Shown here: positions 34,571 to 43,360 of the stretch, piece after piece
Position numbering within the stretch: the stretch's first letter is position 1
Layout of the letters: every line of letters begins with the position of its first letter
Assembly (NCBI RefSeq): GCF_021646545.1
Contig: NZ_JAKIRP010000009.1
Span: 124,001-188,000, forward strand
DNA from: Chitinophaga filiformis
Lineage (GTDB): Bacteria > Bacteroidota > Bacteroidia > Chitinophagales > Chitinophagaceae
Length of the DNA stretch: 64,000 bases
Reading direction: 5' to 3'
The notes under the pieces: generated by a model
Databases searched by the model: none
Told to the model about the DNA's origin: nothing
The model's input: the letters and a program-made list of their open reading frames with translations, nothing else
Made by a program: the position numbers and the translations under genes

Positions 34571-36706
34571 TTAATTCACTTTAGTTATCTTAATAGTCTT
34601 GACGTTATTCCTGTATATTAATTTTACAAAATAAATACCATTTGGCTCATTTACCAAATCAAAGATAAAACGGTTGCTATTGTTGATGGACGAGCCGGGT
34701 TGTTTGGTCACCAGCTGGCCTAAAGTGTTATAGATCGCAATGTAATCCAGATCGTTAGGCGCTTCCAGGAAGGTAATGAACAACTGGTTCACTACCGGTA
34801 CCGGTCCCACTACAAGGCCTTTCTCCTTCAGATACGGAAGGGTATTCTTCGTAACGATATTGATATTGTCGAGGTAAATGTTGTTTTCCGCATTGCTGAT
34901 ATTCCTGAATACTACCCTGAACTGACCCTTGTTGATGATAGGGGTCAGGTTTACTGAATCTCTGCGCCACTCTGAAGCTGTAGGAATGAACTCGCTTGTT
35001 ACCGGTTGTTTGCGGGTCAGGAACGAAGCGCCACCTTTTTTATAGAGGCTGTCAAGGGTCTGACCACAGTCGGAAGTAGTAAAGATCTGCAGGCTATCCC
35101 ATACGGTATTCGAACCATTGACACTGGAGAATGCGGCAGCTGCAACATCGAAGAACAGGAATACGGAATCATGCCCTGCCGGATCGAAGGTTGGGGTCAG
35201 AATGTCGTCAATAGCATCGTTGGTATTGTATGCCAGGTTGTGCATCACGATCGACCTGGCGCCCGACTTAGCTGCGTCGGTTGTAAGCTCCCAAGTAAAG
35301 CTGTTATCATAATTCTTTATTTCCCAGCCCGTTGGAGGGAAGGTGGTAGTCTCAAAGCCTTCTGCAAATGGGAAGCTGGCGTTCGGATAATACTGGAAGG
35401 TGCTCCAGGCAGTATCGTTAGCAGGATCATTATCGGCAATACCGTTAGGTGATTCCGTGAAAGCCTGCAGTGTATGTACGCCGTCTCCGGGCACGCTGGC
35501 TTCCAGCTGCACGGTCGCTGTTTTCAGGGCTGTCAGACTGCCGGTCCAGTTAAAGGTTTTAACCGAACCACCGTCCACGCGGTAATTGATCTTCACCGAA
35601 GTCAGTGTGTTCTTACCCTGGTTCTTAAGTATAACGGAAGGTGTAATACTATTTTCACAGATCTGTCCGAAAGGCGAAACGACGTTCAATATCTGTGCAT
35701 CGTTATCCAGGAGATTCAGCGGTACACAACCATTGGAGGAGAGAAGGGAAATCCTGTCTTCCGTCAATGTCAGCCGCATCCTGTCCACCTGATCGGACGT
35801 AAAGAGCAGCATACAGGCATCATCTGAATAATCCATAAAGTTATTGTACATGATGCCGGGTGAATCGACTGAGCAGGCATCAGTAAGCGGGAACGGCGGA
35901 CAGTTATATGTATAGTTAGCTTGTTTCGGCGTATCGTCAATACCATCATCTGCGTCACAGCCGGATTCATCTCCCCAGATGTGACGGAGGGAAAAATAGT
36001 GCCCCACTTCATGTACCGTAGTACGGCCGCGGTTGAACGGAGCCACAGCACTGCCGGTAGTACCGAAGCCCGTGTAATTGATCACTACACCCTGTTCAGC
36101 GGCAGGATACCCTTCAGGGAAGGTGGCAATACCGAGGTAGTTGTCTGACAAGCTACACACCCAGATGTTGAGATAATTACTGCTGTTCCATGCATCGGCA
36201 CCGCCAGTGGAAACATGTTTTACTGCGGATGCGGAATTGGACACGCTGAAAGAGTTTCTTGTAGTGGTCACTCTCTCGATCCCGTTAGTAGGATTATCGT
36301 CTGGTGTACGCTGTGCCAGACAGAATTGTATCTCGGCATCGCCCAGGCGTCCTTTCCATGCATCAGGAATGTTGGAAACATCGGAAGCGCTGGCACTGTA
36401 ATCGCGGTTTAATGCATCTATCTGCGACTGCACCTGTTCATCTGTCACAAGACTGGGATTTCTCATTACAATATGTACTACTACCGGAATGGTCACTGTA
36501 GGATAGATGGTTTTCATCTGCGCCCTTGACTGTTTGATGGAACGGGTCATTTCCTGCAGGCGTGCTTCCTTTCTTTCACGGATCTTCTGCAACGCCGGAT
36601 TGGACGCTATGAGTTGTTGCATAGCCTCTTCCGTACCGCATTTACGTTGGGCAAAAGCAGGTATAACATAGAGGCAGGCGAGGATAAAAAGGGTAAAATT
36701 GCGCAA
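34571..36706 (-). CDS. Secreted M43 (pappalysin-type) zinc metalloprotease with T9SS sorting domain
   Basis: 711 residues. The Sec signal peptide is MRNFTLFILACLYVIPAFAQ. A charged helical pro-region follows (25-65), then the M43B catalytic domain with H232-E-x2-H236-x5-H242 (HEVGHYFSLRHIWGD) and a downstream Met-turn MDYSDDACM. A CARDB-like beta domain (about 335-430) and a jelly-roll-like domain (about 440-620, FPFAEGFETTTFPPTGWE) come next. The ending GIYFVKLIYRNNVKTIKITKVN is a type A T9SS sorting domain, so the protein should cross the outer membrane by the type IX system. It is the first gene of the unit with mqnE. Confidence 0.92.
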   Translation of the reverse strand: MRNFTLFILACLYVIPAFAQRKCGTEEAMQQLIASNPALQKIRERKEARLQEMTRSIKQSRAQMKTIYPTVTIPVVVHIVMRNPSLVTDEQVQSQIDALNRDYSASASDVSNIPDAWKGRLGDAEIQFCLAQRTPDDNPTNGIERVTTTRNSFSVSNSASAVKHVSTGGADAWNSSNYLNIWVCSLSDNYLGIATFPEGYPAAEQGVVINYTGFGTTGSAVAPFNRGRTTVHEVGHYFSLRHIWGDESGCDADDGIDDTPKQANYTYNCPPFPLTDACSVDSPGIMYNNFMDYSDDACMLLFTSDQVDRMRLTLTEDRISLLSSNGCVPLNLLDNDAQILNVVSPFGQICENSITPSVILKNQGKNTLTSVKINYRVDGGSVKTFNWTGSLTALKTATVQLEASVPGDGVHTLQAFTESPNGIADNDPANDTAWSTFQYYPNASFPFAEGFETTTFPPTGWEIKNYDNSFTWELTTDAAKSGARSIVMHNLAYNTNDAIDDILTPTFDPAGHDSVFLFFDVAAAAFSSVNGSNTVWDSLQIFTTSDCGQTLDSLYKKGGASFLTRKQPVTSEFIPTASEWRRDSVNLTPIINKGQFRVVFRNISNAENNIYLDNINIVTKNTLPYLKEKGLVVGPVPVVNQLFITFLEAPNDLDYIAIYNTLGQLVTKQPGSSINNSNRFIFDLVNEPNGIYFVKLIYRNNVKTIKITKVN

Positions 36707-36768
36707 TGTTCTAGTTTGAGTGTTAAAATATACGGCTTGTCCCGCTATTTTTCCAGGAAAAGTTACAA

Positions 36769-36784
36769 CCTAATAGCTATTAGG
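36769..36784. promoter_or_regulatory. Perfect 16-bp palindrome upstream of the M43 protease
   Basis: cctaatagctattagg is its own reverse complement and lies 63 bp upstream of the protease start, a plausible operator position. No known regulator site is recognised. The remaining gap 36785-37060 is AT-rich with nothing recognised. Confidence 0.4.
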
Positions 36785-37062
36785 CAGCTAATGAATCTGC
36801 GAAAAGCAATATTCTTCGGTTAAATATATGATTCTATTATAACCAATTTGTAAACTGTTGCTGGTTTTCCGGGATAATGCAATAAGTAAACGCGTTTTGG
36901 GGATATTTCTTATCAGCGTAGGGTATACAAAGTTGCACAAATTAGGAGACCAGGTGTCAGCACTCCGTGTTACAAACTGAGACCCTGCGGGCTTTATTGA
37001 GGTTTTGTTTAACAACCCTGAAATAACAACATCTTTACAACAACAATGAACGCTATTAGATT

Positions 37063-37250
37063 CGACTCCGTAGGAGTCGTGTGTTTGTAGCGCGGGGTTT
37101 CAACCCCGGGGAACGTCCAATGCGTTTTAACCCCTGGAACATGCGATGGGGTTCAACCCCCGGCAACGTCCGATGGGGTTTTAACCCCGGGGAACGTCCA
37201 ATGGATTTTAACCCCTGAAACATCCGATCGGGTTTCAACCCCTCAGGTGC
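37063..37250. repeat. Capped hairpin array, copy d
   Basis: The cap hairpin cgactccgtaggagtcg (37063-37079), the linker gtgtttgtag (37081-37090) and hairpin A (cggggtttcaaccccg, 37093-37108) are followed by about five degenerate units of 25-28 bp, each of the form gaacgtccaatg...ttttaacccc, starting near 37111, 37137, 37164, 37192 and 37217. It lies just beyond the trxA terminator. Confidence 0.75.
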
Positions 37251-37261
37251 CCCCAATAACA

Positions 37262-37293
37262 AAGCCGGCCCGTCTAAGACGAGCCGGCTTCTT
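37262..37293 (-). terminator. Terminator of trxA
   Basis: A stem aagccggc.. / ..gccggctt between about 37263 and 37291, with an inner gtct/agac pairing, 20 bp beyond the trxA stop and with an A-rich left flank. Confidence 0.75.
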
Positions 37294-37312
37294 TATGATG
37301 TCTTTTACTCTA

Positions 37313-37630
37313 TTAGAGGTTGGACTGAATTTTCTTTTCCAGAACGGATCTTGGAGCAGCACCTACCTGTTTGTCAACTACCTGACCATCTTTGATGAAC
37401 AGAATAGCAGGAATGCTGGTGATACCGTAGTTGATAGACAACTGAGGGTTCTGGTCTACGTTCACTTTACCCACGTTTACCTTGCCCGCATAATCTTTAG
37501 AGAGTTCTTCGATAACCGGACCGATAGCGCGACAAGGACCACACCACTCTGCCCAGAAGTCAATTACACTCAATTTATCGGAGCTCAATACTTCCGTCTG
37601 GAAGTTCGAATCTGTGAATTCTAATGCCAT
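37313..37630 (-). CDS. trxA: Thioredoxin
   Basis: A 105-residue cytoplasmic thioredoxin with the active site WCGPC (about 29-33), FWAEWCGPCRAIGPVIEEL, the cis-Pro segment TSIPAILFI and a final helix. It is the general disulfide reductant, also used by enzymes such as the fRMsr at 4807-5286. A minus-strand -7 box (TATATTTG, 37688-37695) gives a leader of roughly 50 nt. Downstream are its terminator and a hairpin array. Confidence 0.97.
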   Translation of the reverse strand: MALEFTDSNFQTEVLSSDKLSVIDFWAEWCGPCRAIGPVIEELSKDYAGKVNVGKVNVDQNPQLSINYGITSIPAILFIKDGQVVDKQVGAAPRSVLEKKIQSNL

Positions 37631-37687
37631 GATATTTAAAGTTTATGAAATTATTGTAATCAAAGTTCCTGAATAAATTTATAAATG

Positions 37688-37695
37688 CAAATATA
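37688..37695 (-). promoter_or_regulatory. Putative -7 box of trxA
   Basis: TATATTTG on the minus strand fits TAnnTTTG; TTG triplets lie 13 and 24 bases upstream, neither at the best spacing. Confidence 0.35.
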
Positions 37696-37801
37696 TACAT
37701 TCAATTTTCAAACCAGCTGCAAGTTACTGCTTTTTTGACAGCCGGTATTTGTTTGTTAAAAGGCGCCGTTTGACCATGCAAATTAGCGCATTTTAAGACC
37801 C

Positions 37802-40800
37802 TTACTTATTGATTGTATCTATATACACATCGATATCAGGTTGTTTGGACAAGAAGTGCGCCAGTTCATCATTCATCTCAATATGCTTGTTGAAAGTATG
37901 CAGCTTCACCGTCATTTGATCATCACGATCAATGAGTTGCAGGAAGAGCTCACTGGCGCCCGGATATTTGGCAATATTGTCCACCAGGAAGTCTACCAGC
38001 TCGCGCGTGATGAACTTAGGCATGGTGACCAGCGTAACTTTCTTTGTATGTGTTTTCTTCACCTCCTGCAACAATTGTATACCATTCACCTTAAACTCAT
38101 ATTCCGCATCATTGAAACGCTTGGCCTTAAAGCCGCCATTAATGAACAGACATAATCCCGTTTTGAGATAAGGCGCGAAACGGATGAAGTCCTCACTCCA
38201 CAGGGCAAATTCGAACTTGCCAGAATAGTCCTCAATCGTCATTATGCCAAACTGGCGGTTATTCCTGGATATTCTTTCCTGTGCACCGGTCACATAGACA
38301 GCCAGCCTGAAATTACGCTCACGGCCTGCACGGGCATTGCCGGGAGTGGTCAGATCTGCCTGATATTCAACCAGTTCCTGCACGGTATTCATATTGTAGT
38401 GGCGGCTCTCAAAACGGTAATCGTCCAGCGGATGCCCGGAAATATAGATACCCGTCACCTCACGTTCGTTGTTCAGTTTGAGGATGAGCGGCCATGGATC
38501 ACAAGGAGGGATCTTAGGCGGTTCAATGTCTGGCATATCTTCCGCACCAAAGAGGCTGCTCATGGAAGTGGCTGCTCCGGCAGATACCTGCTGGCCAAAT
38601 TTCACGATCTTGTCAAGACCGGTAGTAGTATCGTTTTCCGGTTTGTGGAAGTATTGGGCACGGTGGAGTTCAGGGAAACAGTCGAAGGCGCCCGACATAG
38701 CCAGGGCCTCCAGTGATTTCTTGTTCACCGCACGCTGGTTCACACGTTTGATCATCTCAAAGATGTTCTTGTATGCACCGCCCTTTTGTCTTTCTTCCAG
38801 GATGTTTTCTACCGCTGCTTCACCCACACCTTTCAGACCTGCCAGACCGAAACGGATCTGGCCCTGTTTGTTTACCGCGAAACCTTTGAAAGACTCGTTC
38901 ACATCCGGCGGCAATACGTCTATACCCATACGTTTGGCCTCCTCCATGAAGAAGGTGATCTTTTCAATGTTGCTGGCGTTGTTCAGTACAGCCGCCATAT
39001 ATTCCGCAGGATAGTGTGCTTTCAGGTAAGCGGTCTGATAAGCCACGAAGGCGTAACAGGTGGAGTGGGATTTGTTGAACGCGTAGGACGCAAATGCTTC
39101 CCAGTCCGTCCATACTTTATCACATACTTTCAGGTCGTGCCCGTTAGCGGCACAACCTTCCATGAATTGTTTCTTCATTTTGTCCAGTACGGCCTTCTGC
39201 TTCTTACCCATGGCTTTACGGAGTACGTCCGCATCACCCTTGGAGAAGTTAGCCAGCTTCTGGCTCAAAAGCATTACCTGCTCCTGGTATACCGTAATAC
39301 CATAGGTATCGTTCAGGTATTCCTCCATTTCCGGCAGGTCATATACTGTTTCCTCCAGACCGTGTTTACGGCGGATGAACAGCGGAATATACTCCAGCGG
39401 TCCCGGACGGTACAGGGCGTTCATCGCAATGAGGTCGTCAAAACGGTCAGGTTTCAGTTCTCGAAGGTACTTCTGCATACCGGCAGACTCGAACTGGAAC
39501 GTGGCGTTGGTTTCCCCCTTCTGATACAGTTCATATGTTTTGGCGTCATCCAGCGGGATGTCGTCGATACTGATCTCTATTCCGTGGTTGGTTTTGATCA
39601 GCTCCAGGGCGCCTTTGATGATGGTAAGGGTCTTCAGACCCAGGAAGTCCATCTTGATTACACCGGCGCTCTCAATGATACTACCTTCGAACTGGGTTAC
39701 CAGCAGGTCGGAATCCTTGGCGGTAGAAACCGGGATCAGGTCGTACAGGTCTTTCGGCGCAATGATGATACCCGCCGCGTGGATGCCTGTATTACGAACG
39801 GACCCTTCCAATACGCAGGCCTCTCTCAGCACTTCACCTTGCAGGTCTTCTCCTTTGATCAGTTCACGCAGCCGCTTCACGTTTTCCAGGTCTTCAGGCC
39901 CCAGACCTTCTTTTTCGGCCAGGCTCTTTTCACCTTCATCGATAGGCGCGTTGAAAATACGGTCCAGCTGGATACCCGGCTTATCGGGCACCATTTTGGC
40001 CAGCATGTTGGATTCTGCCAGTGGAAGGTCCATTACACGGGCCACGTCTTTGATACTCATCTTGGCAGCCATGGTACCATAGGTAATGATCTGTGCTACC
40101 TGGTTCTTACCATATTTCTGCACCACATAGTCAATCACCTTCTGACGGCCTTCATCGTCGAAGTCCGTATCAATATCGGGCATGCTCTTACGTTCCGGGT
40201 TGAGGAAACGCTCAAACAGGAGGTTATACTTGATCGGGTCAATATTCGTGATACCTATACAGTAAGCCACCGCAGAACCGGCAGCAGATCCACGGCCGGG
40301 GCCTATGAATACTCCTAGGTCGCGTCCGGCCTTGATAAAGTCAGATACGATCAGGAAGTAACCCGCAAATCCCATGTTCTCAATTACCTGCAGTTCAAAG
40401 TTCAGACGTTCTTCTACTTCGGCTGTAACTTCCGCATATTTCTTACGGGCGCCCTCCATGGTGAGGTGACGCAGGTACTGGTCCTGTGTCAGGAAGGGAG
40501 GTGGAATAGGGAAGTTGGGCAGGAGGATATCCCGCTTCAGGTCCAGCAGTTCCACTTTATCCACGATCTCGTTGGTATTGTCTATCGCCTGTGGAAGATC
40601 ATGGAAGAGTGCGCTCATCTCTTCGGTAGTCTTGAAATAGAACTGGTCGTTATAGAAAGCGAAACGTTTGTTCTTCATAGACACGTCATCATCAGAGAAA
40701 TCCTTCATGGTAGGAGTACTCTTTTTCTCGCCCGTGTTGATACAGAGGAGGATGTCGTGCGCGTTGGCGTCTGCCTGGTCTACATAGTGGGAGTCGTTGG

Positions 40801-41446
40801 AGGCAATGATCTTTACATTGTGCTTGGCAGCAAACTTGATCAGTGACTCATTCACTTTCTCCTGTTCAGGGATACCATGCCTTTGCAATTCAACATAATA
40901 GTCCTCACCGAAGATGTCCAGCCACCATTTGAATTCATCTTCTCCTGCTTCTTCTCCTTTTTTCAGGATGGCCCTGGGCACAGAAGCACCCAGACAGCAG
41001 GTAGTGGCAATAAGCCCTTTGTGATACTGGACGATCAGTTCTTTGTCAATACGGGGATACTTACCATACAACCCCTCCATGTACCCGAGTGAGCACAATT
41101 TGATGAGGTTACGGTAACCTTCCTCATTTTTAGCCAGCAGCACCTGGTGATTACGGATATCTTTTTCCTCACGGGTAAAGGCGCGTTTAAAGCGATTTTC
41201 CACTACATAGAACTCGCAGCCAACGATCGGTTTTACCTTGAGCCTTTTATCCTTCGGATCTTCAGGATTCAGCTTGTTGTTGTAAGCTTCTGCCACAAAC
41301 TGGAACACACCGAACATGTTACCATGGTCCGTGATGGCCAGGGCCGGCTGATTGCTGGCCATAGCTTTCTTGTACAATGATTTGATGTCTGCCGCACCAT
41401 CCAGCAGGGAATATTGTGTATGAACGTGTAAGTGGGAAAAGATCAT
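37802..41446 (-). CDS. dnaE: DNA polymerase III alpha subunit
   Basis: A 1214-residue C-family replicative polymerase. The N-terminal PHP domain starts at HLHVHTQYSLLDGAADIKSLY (5-25). The palm has GPGRGSAAGSAVAYCIGITNIDP and the catalytic PDIDTDFDDEGRQKVIDYV, with the third acidic residue in AGVIKMDFLGLKTL. The fingers contain MALYRPGPLEYIP-like NALYRPGPLEYIPLFIRRKHG, and an OB domain lies near residue 1000-1080. The length is normal for DnaE without a fused proofreading exonuclease. It is a single gene, divergent from the lipoprotein gene at 41549. Confidence 0.97.
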   Translation of the reverse strand: MIFSHLHVHTQYSLLDGAADIKSLYKKAMASNQPALAITDHGNMFGVFQFVAEAYNNKLNPEDPKDKRLKVKPIVGCEFYVVENRFKRAFTREEKDIRNHQVLLAKNEEGYRNLIKLCSLGYMEGLYGKYPRIDKELIVQYHKGLIATTCCLGASVPRAILKKGEEAGEDEFKWWLDIFGEDYYVELQRHGIPEQEKVNESLIKFAAKHNVKIIASNDSHYVDQADANAHDILLCINTGEKKSTPTMKDFSDDDVSMKNKRFAFYNDQFYFKTTEEMSALFHDLPQAIDNTNEIVDKVELLDLKRDILLPNFPIPPPFLTQDQYLRHLTMEGARKKYAEVTAEVEERLNFELQVIENMGFAGYFLIVSDFIKAGRDLGVFIGPGRGSAAGSAVAYCIGITNIDPIKYNLLFERFLNPERKSMPDIDTDFDDEGRQKVIDYVVQKYGKNQVAQIITYGTMAAKMSIKDVARVMDLPLAESNMLAKMVPDKPGIQLDRIFNAPIDEGEKSLAEKEGLGPEDLENVKRLRELIKGEDLQGEVLREACVLEGSVRNTGIHAAGIIIAPKDLYDLIPVSTAKDSDLLVTQFEGSIIESAGVIKMDFLGLKTLTIIKGALELIKTNHGIEISIDDIPLDDAKTYELYQKGETNATFQFESAGMQKYLRELKPDRFDDLIAMNALYRPGPLEYIPLFIRRKHGLEETVYDLPEMEEYLNDTYGITVYQEQVMLLSQKLANFSKGDADVLRKAMGKKQKAVLDKMKKQFMEGCAANGHDLKVCDKVWTDWEAFASYAFNKSHSTCYAFVAYQTAYLKAHYPAEYMAAVLNNASNIEKITFFMEEAKRMGIDVLPPDVNESFKGFAVNKQGQIRFGLAGLKGVGEAAVENILEERQKGGAYKNIFEMIKRVNQRAVNKKSLEALAMSGAFDCFPELHRAQYFHKPENDTTTGLDKIVKFGQQVSAGAATSMSSLFGAEDMPDIEPPKIPPCDPWPLILKLNNEREVTGIYISGHPLDDYRFESRHYNMNTVQELVEYQADLTTPGNARAGRERNFRLAVYVTGAQERISRNNRQFGIMTIEDYSGKFEFALWSEDFIRFAPYLKTGLCLFINGGFKAKRFNDAEYEFKVNGIQLLQEVKKTHTKKVTLVTMPKFITRELVDFLVDNIAKYPGASELFLQLIDRDDQMTVKLHTFNKHIEMNDELAHFLSKQPDIDVYIDTINK

Positions 41447-41536
41447 TTGGCAAAATTCCGACTCTTCTGTCAGAATATGAATAAAAGGTTATGAAAATTT
41501 ATGCACACTACTCGTTTTAATATTGAGTACATGCCA

Positions 41537-41544
41537 TATATTTG
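41537..41544 (+). promoter_or_regulatory. -7 box next to the lipoprotein start
   Basis: TATATTTG fits TAnnTTTG exactly and ends only 4 bases before the ATG at 41549. No TTG is found at the best -33 distance. Confidence 0.4.
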
Positions 41545-41548
41545 CTAT

Positions 41549-42406
41549 ATGAATAAACTATTTTCCCTTGTATCCCTTTGTGTTGTAGCCCTTTTGGCTA
41601 CCACATCCTCCTCCTGTGAAAAGGACGAGACGCCGAATCCCGCAGATACTATTGTATTAAGCGCGAAAGGAAAAATACTGACAGATACCATCTGGAGGTA
41701 TTATGAATATTATAAGGATTTCCAGACCTCCGGTTCCAAACTGGTTTGGAAAACCAACCGTACAGCCAATACACTCGATCTCCGTCTGAATAAAGTAAAA
41801 TTCAATAAAGATGGTTCCTACTGGGAAATTACCGAAAAAGGAGATTCACTGAAAGGCACCTGGCAGTTCATCAACAATGAAACGCAGATCGTGGTGAACG
41901 GTACTACCACATTTACATCCGACATCCGGGTGCTGACAGAAAACCAGTTCGAATGGGAAGTGGTGAATGGTACTACTTATGGCGTAATGATGAAACGTTT
42001 TCCCGAGTCAGACAAAAGCAAAACAGCTGCTCAGTTGCTGACCGGAAAGAAATGGAAGTACGAAACGTATTTCTATAACTTCCCGCTGGCATCAGCTGAT
42101 CTGGTATGGCGTATCGGTAAACCAAACAATACATTCACAACGCTCGACCAGCTGACAGTCGAGTACAAGGCTGACGGCACCTCGGTTGAAACGTATAAAG
42201 ACGGTACAGTCGTATACGGTACCTGGTCTGTGAACAGTGACGCTACGCGCATTACCGTAACGCCTAATGGTGGTATGAGCTTTGTAGCTGATATCAAAGT
42301 GCTGAACGGAACACGCTTTGAATGGAATCGCGTTGACCAGAGCTATTACTATTATGGCGAGCAGATTGTAGCTGACACCACCGGTGGCAGTGCTGGCCGT
42401 CGCTAA
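41549..42406 (+). CDS. Lipoprotein with two tandem lipocalin-like repeats
   Basis: 285 residues from the ATG at 41549 (earlier in-frame ATGs would put polar residues before the signal). MNKLFSLVSLCVVALLATTSSSCEKDE is a lipoprotein signal. The mature part is an internal duplication. Repeat 1 runs from about 47 (WRYYEYYKDFQTSGSKLVWK) to KFNKDGSYWEIT, GTWQFINNETQIVV and FEWEVVNGTTY; repeat 2 from about 170 (WKYETYFYNFPLASADLVWR) to EYKADGTSVETY, GTWSVNSDATRITV and FEWNRVDQSYY. Each looks like a small beta-sheet lipocalin-like domain. The function is unknown and the protein is probably surface-exposed or periplasmic. Confidence 0.75.
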   Translation: MNKLFSLVSLCVVALLATTSSSCEKDETPNPADTIVLSAKGKILTDTIWRYYEYYKDFQTSGSKLVWKTNRTANTLDLRLNKVKFNKDGSYWEITEKGDSLKGTWQFINNETQIVVNGTTTFTSDIRVLTENQFEWEVVNGTTYGVMMKRFPESDKSKTAAQLLTGKKWKYETYFYNFPLASADLVWRIGKPNNTFTTLDQLTVEYKADGTSVETYKDGTVVYGTWSVNSDATRITVTPNGGMSFVADIKVLNGTRFEWNRVDQSYYYYGEQIVADTTGGSAGRR

Positions 42407-42427
42407 TAAAGCAGACGCTTAAACACA

Positions 42428-42458
42428 ATGGCCTGGCTGAAAGACGTAGCGTCTTCCG
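42428..42458 (+). terminator. Hairpin after the duplicated-domain lipoprotein
   Basis: Outer stem atggcctggc (42428-42437) / gccaggccat (42449-42458), with the inner bases partly self-complementary, 21 bp after the stop. The T-run is weak. The rest of the gap to 42696 is AT-rich and unassigned. Confidence 0.6.
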
Positions 42459-42696
42459 GCCAGGCCATCGTCATTATTACATTTTCGTCTCCTGTTGTCG
42501 CTAACACTTTTAACTATCCGTGCCAGGCCCTGATACATTTATATCAGTTAGTGTAATACCGGCGTTATAATAGTGCGCTGCCTGATACTGCGCATTATAA
42601 AATGATATCTCATCAGTAATCATTACCGAACATGTTAAAAACAATTGTTATAATTATTATTAGTAAATTGGTCCCGATTTTAACCAACGGGCGCTT

Positions 42697-43338
42697 ATGA
42701 TCGGCAAAAAAAGTATTTTAGGGATAATGGTTATATTTTGCGTGTTTGGACTGGCTGCCTGCTCATCCTCAAAACAGGCAACAACAAAAAGATCCGGCAG
42801 CAATAGTCGTGGCAATGTAGAATTCCTGGATGGTTTATCCATTAATGGAAATAATTATACGGCTAGAAGCAAAAGCACGCTGAAATTCACTGCTTCAAGT
42901 CCCCTGATAGAGAACGCCCCGCTCTGGCAGTTTAAATATGCTCAATTGCTGGATGTGCGCGTAGAAACAGTGCTGAATACCAATCTGTTTGCGTTTATCG
43001 AAGATTGGTGGGGTACACCCTATGTATATGGTGGCAAAAACAGGAACGGAGTGGATTGTTCTGGTTTTACAAATAACCTGCTGGTGGCGGTATTCCGGCT
43101 GAATAGTTCAGGCAGCTCCTCACAATTATATCAAAAGGCCCGAAAATTGAGTAAGTCAGAAATGAGGGAAGGTGACCTGGTTTTCTTCAAAACCGATGGA
43201 AAATCAATCTCTCATGTGGGTGTATACCTGAATAATAATAAATTTGTGCACGCTTCAACGAGCCTCGGAGTGACAATCAGTGATCTGAACGAGACTTATT
43301 GGGCAAGATATTATGCCGGGAGTGGCAGAATAGAGTAA
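42697..43338 (+). CDS. NlpC/P60 family lipoprotein (C40 peptidase)
   Basis: 213 residues. The N-terminal signal ends at the lipobox LAAC (Cys22), followed by a Ser-rich linker and an NlpC/P60 domain from about residue 95. The catalytic Cys lies in NGVDCSGFTNNL, the His in SHVGVYLNNNKFVHAS and the third polar residue just after. These enzymes cleave D-Glu-diaminopimelate bonds in peptidoglycan peptides. It begins the stretch of surface-polysaccharide genes, 22 bp before the first glycosyltransferase, so it may be co-transcribed with them. Confidence 0.9.
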   Translation: MIGKKSILGIMVIFCVFGLAACSSSKQATTKRSGSNSRGNVEFLDGLSINGNNYTARSKSTLKFTASSPLIENAPLWQFKYAQLLDVRVETVLNTNLFAFIEDWWGTPYVYGGKNRNGVDCSGFTNNLLVAVFRLNSSGSSSQLYQKARKLSKSEMREGDLVFFKTDGKSISHVGVYLNNNKFVHASTSLGVTISDLNETYWARYYAGSGRIE

Positions 43339-43360
43339 ACCGGAAAAAGAGAAAAGATTC

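Noticed and set aside
38786..40318. 510-codon open frame on the plus strand opposite dnaE
   Set aside because: It mirrors the dnaE codons in the antisense frame, has no recognisable domain and no promoter, and dnaE itself is certain. Long antisense frames arise from codon bias.
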